From Pseudoalteromonas luteoviolacea (GTDB lineage Bacteria; Pseudomonadota; Gammaproteobacteria; Enterobacterales; Alteromonadaceae): a stretch of 64,000 bases of DNA. Position numbers and translations under genes: made by a program. The stretch is from assembly GCF_001750165.1 (NCBI RefSeq), contig NZ_CP015411.1, positions 778,001 to 842,000 of the forward strand, given 5' to 3'. Positions 60,429 through 64,000 of the stretch are shown here, piece after piece. The notes beneath the pieces were generated by a model. It did not search any database, was not told where the DNA came from, and saw nothing but the letters and a program-made list of their open reading frames with translations. The first letter of the stretch is position 1. Each line of letters starts with the position of its first letter.

Positions 60429-61198
60429 GCATATTAAAATACCGAGTTGCACTGAAAAGTATTTGGATTAAAGAGTGCATACGCTTTTTACGCATTTGGG
60501 TGCAGACCTTAGTGCCGCCAGCCATTACAATGACGCTCTACTTTATTATTTTTGGTAGTTTGATTGGGTCGCGCATTGGTGAAATGGGTGGCTTTGGCTA
60601 TATGGAGTTTATTGTGCCGGGTCTTATTATGATGTCGGTGATCACCAACTCCTATTCAAATGTGGCGTCCAGCTTTTACTCAACGAAGTTTCAAAAGAGC
60701 ATTGAAGAGCTGCTGGTTGCGCCCGTGCCTAACTATGTGATTGTACTCGGTTATATGGGGGGCGGCATGGCCCGAGGCATGCTGGTGGGCTTAATTGTAA
60801 GCTTGGTCAGTTTGTTCTTTGTGGATATTCAAATCCATAATATTGCGGTGATTGTGGCCACTGTCGTGCTCACCTCAGCGGTGTTCGCATTGGGGGGATT
60901 GATCAATGCAGTCTATGCAAACAGTTTTGATGATATCAGTATTATCCCGACTTTTGTGCTAACGCCGTTGACGTATTTGGGTGGGGTATTTTACTCGATT
61001 CAATTGCTCCCTGAGTTTTGGCAAGGGGTATCGCAAATAAACCCAATCATTTATATGGTTAACGCGTTCAGGTATGGTTTCTTAGGTGTATCGGACGTCA
61101 ACATTTACGTTGCATTCAGTGTGCTTATTGGTTTTATTACAGTGCTATTTACGATAGCGCTGACACTGATTAAGCGTGGTGTAGGTTTAAGACACTAA
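60425..61198 (+). CDS. yadH: ABC-2 type permease YadH
   Basis: A 257-residue membrane protein with six hydrophobic segments and the ABC-2 signature region 'IVPGLIMMSVITNSYSNVAS' and 'FQKSIEELLVAPVPNYVIVL'. The stretch 'PTFVLTPLTYLGGVFYSIQL' and 'INPIIYMVNAFRYGFLG' matches YadH. It overlaps yadG by 4 nt (ATGA-type) and ends before a terminator. Substrate unknown. Confidence 0.93.
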   Translation: MSILKYRVALKSIWIKECIRFLRIWVQTLVPPAITMTLYFIIFGSLIGSRIGEMGGFGYMEFIVPGLIMMSVITNSYSNVASSFYSTKFQKSIEELLVAPVPNYVIVLGYMGGGMARGMLVGLIVSLVSLFFVDIQIHNIAVIVATVVLTSAVFALGGLINAVYANSFDDISIIPTFVLTPLTYLGGVFYSIQLLPEFWQGVSQINPIIYMVNAFRYGFLGVSDVNIYVAFSVLIGFITVLFTIALTLIKRGVGLRH

Positions 61199-61212
61199 AT
61201 CCAGTTTAAAAG

Positions 61213-61238
61213 CACCGCCCATAATAGGGCGGTTTTTA
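61213..61238 (+). terminator. Terminator after yadGH
   Basis: ACCGCCC (61214-61220) and GGGCGGT (61227-61233) form a 7-bp stem, followed by TTTTAG. Confidence 0.88.
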
Positions 61239-61535
61239 GTTTGATGTTTATACTGTCAAACTATATGCCGCATTAGGTGATTCATATCATTTCTCTTTTC
61301 TTAAAAATTTATATTTTTCATTTCTTTATTTTATTTTCTGGTTTTTAATTAATTTATATAATTTTGTTTTTATAAATAAACTGTGTTTTTTTGATTGGTT
61401 TTTAATTGGTGTATAAAGCATGTTTTTTTAATTTATATTTGTTATGTTGTAGTTTGGGTATGATATCTGAGACATTAAATGTGGGGCGATATTTAATTAC
61501 AGTATCTAATGTTTTTTATTTATAAGGAATTTACG
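61239..61535. other. AT-rich gap before the hydrolase gene
   Basis: About 300 nt of strikingly T-rich sequence with no gene; it contains long T/A runs around 61310-61450. AAGGA at 61524-61528 is the ribosome binding site for the next gene. Confidence 0.5.
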
Positions 61536-62999
61536 TTGAAGAAGCATATAATATTAACAATTATCATGGGCTTACTGAGTTTCCAAGCCACCTCATCCAC
61601 CATTGATGGATATCCACTGAAACACTACACACTTTTTGAAGAATGGATTGATGTAGATTTATGGGATAATTACAGAACAATCCTTTACCACAAAGACTCT
61701 AATAAATATGAGATTGTAGCTCTCGACGTGAGAACGCCTCATTTTGGCCCAACAGCAGCAGATGAAAGCAATATCACGCACCAATGCAGTATTGAGAACG
61801 ATCCTGAATGGAGAGATCTCATATTTAATTGTGCGGTTGAAAGAACTATGGATGCTAGCATCATAACGTCAAAAGACAATAAATTTGATAAGCCTGTTTA
61901 TTTTATATCCGGTGCTGATATCACTTTTGGTTCGCAAACACCTGTTTTTGGTCATGATAAGTTATATTCATACTGGAACAATAACACGCTTTCGCCAATC
62001 TTTAAGAGTTTGCTTGATAGTGGTAAGGATATTGTTTTTTTATCGCCTAAAAATGGCGATTATACTATCACTGCTGACTTTTTTAATTATGTCAAAGAGC
62101 ACTTTCAAGAAGGGGATTATCATTCAAGTTTAATCGGCTTTAGCTATGGTGGGTTGATCGGAAAGCAAATGATTAACTTTTTAGAGGAAGAAGGGGGGCA
62201 GCATAATATTTATAATTTTATTTCATTTGATGCCCCACATAAAGGTGCCAACATACCTTACTCTCTAACTGAAAACTTTAGACGAGTGCAAAAGCGGTTA
62301 TCGCAAATTGCATTTTGTCAGCATATTCCTGCATGTGAAAAAAGCGAAGCTCAAATATCGGAATTGTTAGAACAGTTAACTGACGGAGTCGCGGCCAAAT
62401 TATTGGTAACAGGAGATCAGGCTGGAAGCTATTATACAAGACTTGCAAATACCCCTTACTCTGCATTAACTCGTAATGTGGCATTTTCAAACGGTAGTTA
62501 TACAGGAGATAGTAAGGGGCTCCCTTCGGGTACAGAGCTAATAGAGTTCAAAGTCGATTTTGAGCCGTATGGTGATACAAATTACTCTGTACAATCAAAA
62601 AATATTTATCAAAATTACAAAATACCACATTATTACACAACACATGTTTTTGATAATGCACCGGGTTCGTACGCAATGTCTGGTGCTGAACTTGATCATG
62701 AGTTTGATAACGAAGCCAAGGAGAACTCATCTTTAACCGTTATCAAAAGTAACTTACAAGACAGAAACTTGACACCTACTTTTATACCGACAGTAAGTGC
62801 TTTAGATATGAACACATCAGAGTTAGATAGAGGGTTTGACTTATCAAGTGCTGATACGCCATTTGACAAAGTATATGCGGTGAATGGTAAAAATTTAAGG
62901 CATGATGACTTTTCATATCATGCAAGCTCCTTATATTATGAGATTAATAAAAAGGAAATAGATACAGCAATTGTGGTCATTGTTACATCTCTAATGTGA
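61536..62999 (+). CDS. Exported lipase/esterase-like alpha/beta hydrolase
   Basis: A 487-residue protein. TTG at 61536 with AAGGA 7 nt upstream gives a clean signal peptide ('LKKHIILTIIMGLLSFQATS', cleavage after about residue 21); an ATG at 61509 would add nine residues. The nucleophile elbow is 'SLIGFSYGGLIGKQMINF' (G-x-S-x-G). 'ISFDAPHKGANIPYS' after it is typical of lipases and triacylglycerol-lipase-like proteins. Acid and His are not assigned; 'VYAVNGKNLRHDDFSYHASS' may hold the His. Exported, possibly secreted. Its dedicated secretion partner is not nearby. Confidence 0.7.
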   Translation: MKKHIILTIIMGLLSFQATSSTIDGYPLKHYTLFEEWIDVDLWDNYRTILYHKDSNKYEIVALDVRTPHFGPTAADESNITHQCSIENDPEWRDLIFNCAVERTMDASIITSKDNKFDKPVYFISGADITFGSQTPVFGHDKLYSYWNNNTLSPIFKSLLDSGKDIVFLSPKNGDYTITADFFNYVKEHFQEGDYHSSLIGFSYGGLIGKQMINFLEEEGGQHNIYNFISFDAPHKGANIPYSLTENFRRVQKRLSQIAFCQHIPACEKSEAQISELLEQLTDGVAAKLLVTGDQAGSYYTRLANTPYSALTRNVAFSNGSYTGDSKGLPSGTELIEFKVDFEPYGDTNYSVQSKNIYQNYKIPHYYTTHVFDNAPGSYAMSGAELDHEFDNEAKENSSLTVIKSNLQDRNLTPTFIPTVSALDMNTSELDRGFDLSSADTPFDKVYAVNGKNLRHDDFSYHASSLYYEINKKEIDTAIVVIVTSLM

Positions 63000-63256
63000 T
63001 AAATATTTTGATTTGTAAAAACTGATTAAGATCTATGCTATAGCAGCACATTGTAAGTTGAGAGAAATGTAGTTCAATGATCAATGCGCTGCTTAATCGG
63101 GTATATAATTTTTTGCCCTTAACTCAACTGAAACTTTTCTTTCGCTGTGCGGCCTGCTTTTATTTCACCATATCAGACCAATTTTATATAAGTACTATTT
63201 ACTTTGCTTTCTAAGCTTCTAAAATTGGCCCATTCACAAGTAATTTGACGAGTAAC

Positions 63257-63931
63257 ATGGCTGACGCAAACTCTCGAAGTATCACGACAAACCAGACTGG
63301 ATTGCATGAAAAGCTAGATGAAATAGTTCTAAAGCACCTCAATGCAGAGTTCAAAAAGCCCATTGCTGAACACACTTTACAAGCATTTAATGAGGTCAAC
63401 GAGAAAGTTCTGGCTTTTTCAGGCCCGATTATATTGGACTCCTGCTGCGGGGTTGGCGAAAGTACTGCCAATCTAGCACAGCGTCACCCTGAAGCCTTGG
63501 TAATAGGTATTGATAAATCATCCCATAGGCTAGATAAACATGACGTAGAATATAAGCAAGGTGAGCATGGACAATATATTTTAGTGCAGGCAGATCTTAA
63601 TGACTTTTGGCGCTTAGCATGCGAAGCGGATTGGCAGCCAAGCCATCATTATCTTCTTTACCCTAACCCATGGCCCAAAGCAAAGCATATTCAGAGACGT
63701 TGGCATGGTGCAGCGGTATTTCCATTTATTGTAAAGCTTGGCGGTATATTAGAGGTACGCAGTAATTGGTCTACTTATGTAGAAGAGTTTGCTCGAGCTT
63801 TGCACCTAGCAGGCGTTGATGCTGTGTGCGAAACATATGAAAGTGAACAGGCAGTCACGCCATTTGAGCGCAAGTACTGGGCAAGTGGCCAATCCAGTAC
63901 TCGCTTAGTTGTGTCTTTATCACGCTCTTAA
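63257..63931 (+). CDS. TrmB-like SAM-dependent methyltransferase
   Basis: A 224-residue protein. The ATG at 63257 is used; a TTG 12 nt earlier is possible. SAM motif 'IILDSCCGVGESTANLAQRH', 'VIGIDKSSHRLDKHD' and the TrmB-like 'HHYLLYPNPWPKAKHIQRRW' followed by 'KLGGILEVRSNWSTYVEEFA' and 'TPFERKYWASGQ'. It resembles TrmB but differs in the catalytic region (LYPNPWPK instead of FFPDPWHKKRH). A true trmB is at 10.5-11.2 kb, so this is a paralogue whose substrate is unknown. Confidence 0.8.
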   Translation: MADANSRSITTNQTGLHEKLDEIVLKHLNAEFKKPIAEHTLQAFNEVNEKVLAFSGPIILDSCCGVGESTANLAQRHPEALVIGIDKSSHRLDKHDVEYKQGEHGQYILVQADLNDFWRLACEADWQPSHHYLLYPNPWPKAKHIQRRWHGAAVFPFIVKLGGILEVRSNWSTYVEEFARALHLAGVDAVCETYESEQAVTPFERKYWASGQSSTRLVVSLSRS

Positions 63932-64000
63932 AATGTCAACTATGTCTCATTCAGCACTGTGCGTGTGGGACTATCTTTAATGTGTGGCGCTGCGGCGCCA

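Noticed and set aside
63981..64000. ATG at 63981 followed by a short open stretch to the window end
   Set aside because: Only a few codons are visible; no family can be judged.
1..64000. tRNA, rRNA or CRISPR array
   Set aside because: No cloverleaf, rRNA-like stretch or spaced direct repeat array was seen by eye; the att core is a protein gene end, not a tRNA.

Overview
The window looks like a chromosomal segment of a marine gammaproteobacterium of the order Alteromonadales, most probably Pseudoalteromonas. This is inferred from AT-rich DNA, gammaproteobacterial versions of arcA/arcB, asnC-asnA, rsmC and yadGH, and the gene order recG ... ridA-spoT-rpoZ-gmk // yicC-rph-pyrE. No rRNA, tRNA or CRISPR array was found.

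Region 1 (1-30.4 kb) is core chromosome. It holds the tyrS end, a CbiB-like membrane protein with mtnN, a DUF2726 protein, folE2, convergent arcB and arcA, a YfiR-like protein with a sensor kinase, rsmC, trmB, mutY-yggX, ispB facing rplU-rpmA-obgE, folA, hpf, galU, gloA, trmH-recG, divergent asnC/asnA, a DUF342 protein, and ridA, spoT, rpoZ, gmk. Small oddities here are a tyrosine-recombinase-like protein without its first catalytic arginine (18.7-19.4 kb) and a ribbon-helix-helix gene only 13 nt from gloA.

Region 2 (30.5-55.0 kb) is accessory DNA between gmk and yicC, genes that are neighbours in many gammaproteobacteria. Its right part (41392-54983) is a 13.6-kb integrative element inserted in the 3' end of yicC. 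It is bounded by a 23-bp duplication (one mismatch) of the last yicC codons, has CTGYCACCA-type repeats inside both ends, and carries an integrase gene next to yicC. It encodes an AlpA-like regulator, a ParA/partner module, a PD-(D/E)XK nuclease pair, a ParDE/RelBE-like toxin-antitoxin, a Rep/J-domain gene split by an IS3-family element, a zinc-ribbon protein and an OLD-family ATPase/Toprim nuclease. It is decaying: the integrase is frameshifted by an 11-bp tandem duplication, parA has three in-frame TGA codons and the IS transposase lacks 1 bp.

The left part (30.5-41.4 kb) ends at the same attachment core with an older integrase wreck, so it looks like an earlier element in the same site. 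Its most interesting content is a zero-spaced operon on the minus strand: a ubiquitin-like/Mut7-C RNase protein, an atypical SDR with an N-terminal zinc ribbon, and the remains of an endonuclease V-like gene cut off by an IS3-family remnant. It also holds a chemotaxis receptor, an exported protein with a small membrane protein, a 671-residue protein with a duplicated module, and a DUF1963 gene remnant.

Region 3 (55.0-64.0 kb) returns to core genes: yicC, rph-pyrE, mpl-ubiX, the YadGH ABC transporter, an exported lipase-like hydrolase and a second TrmB-like methyltransferase.
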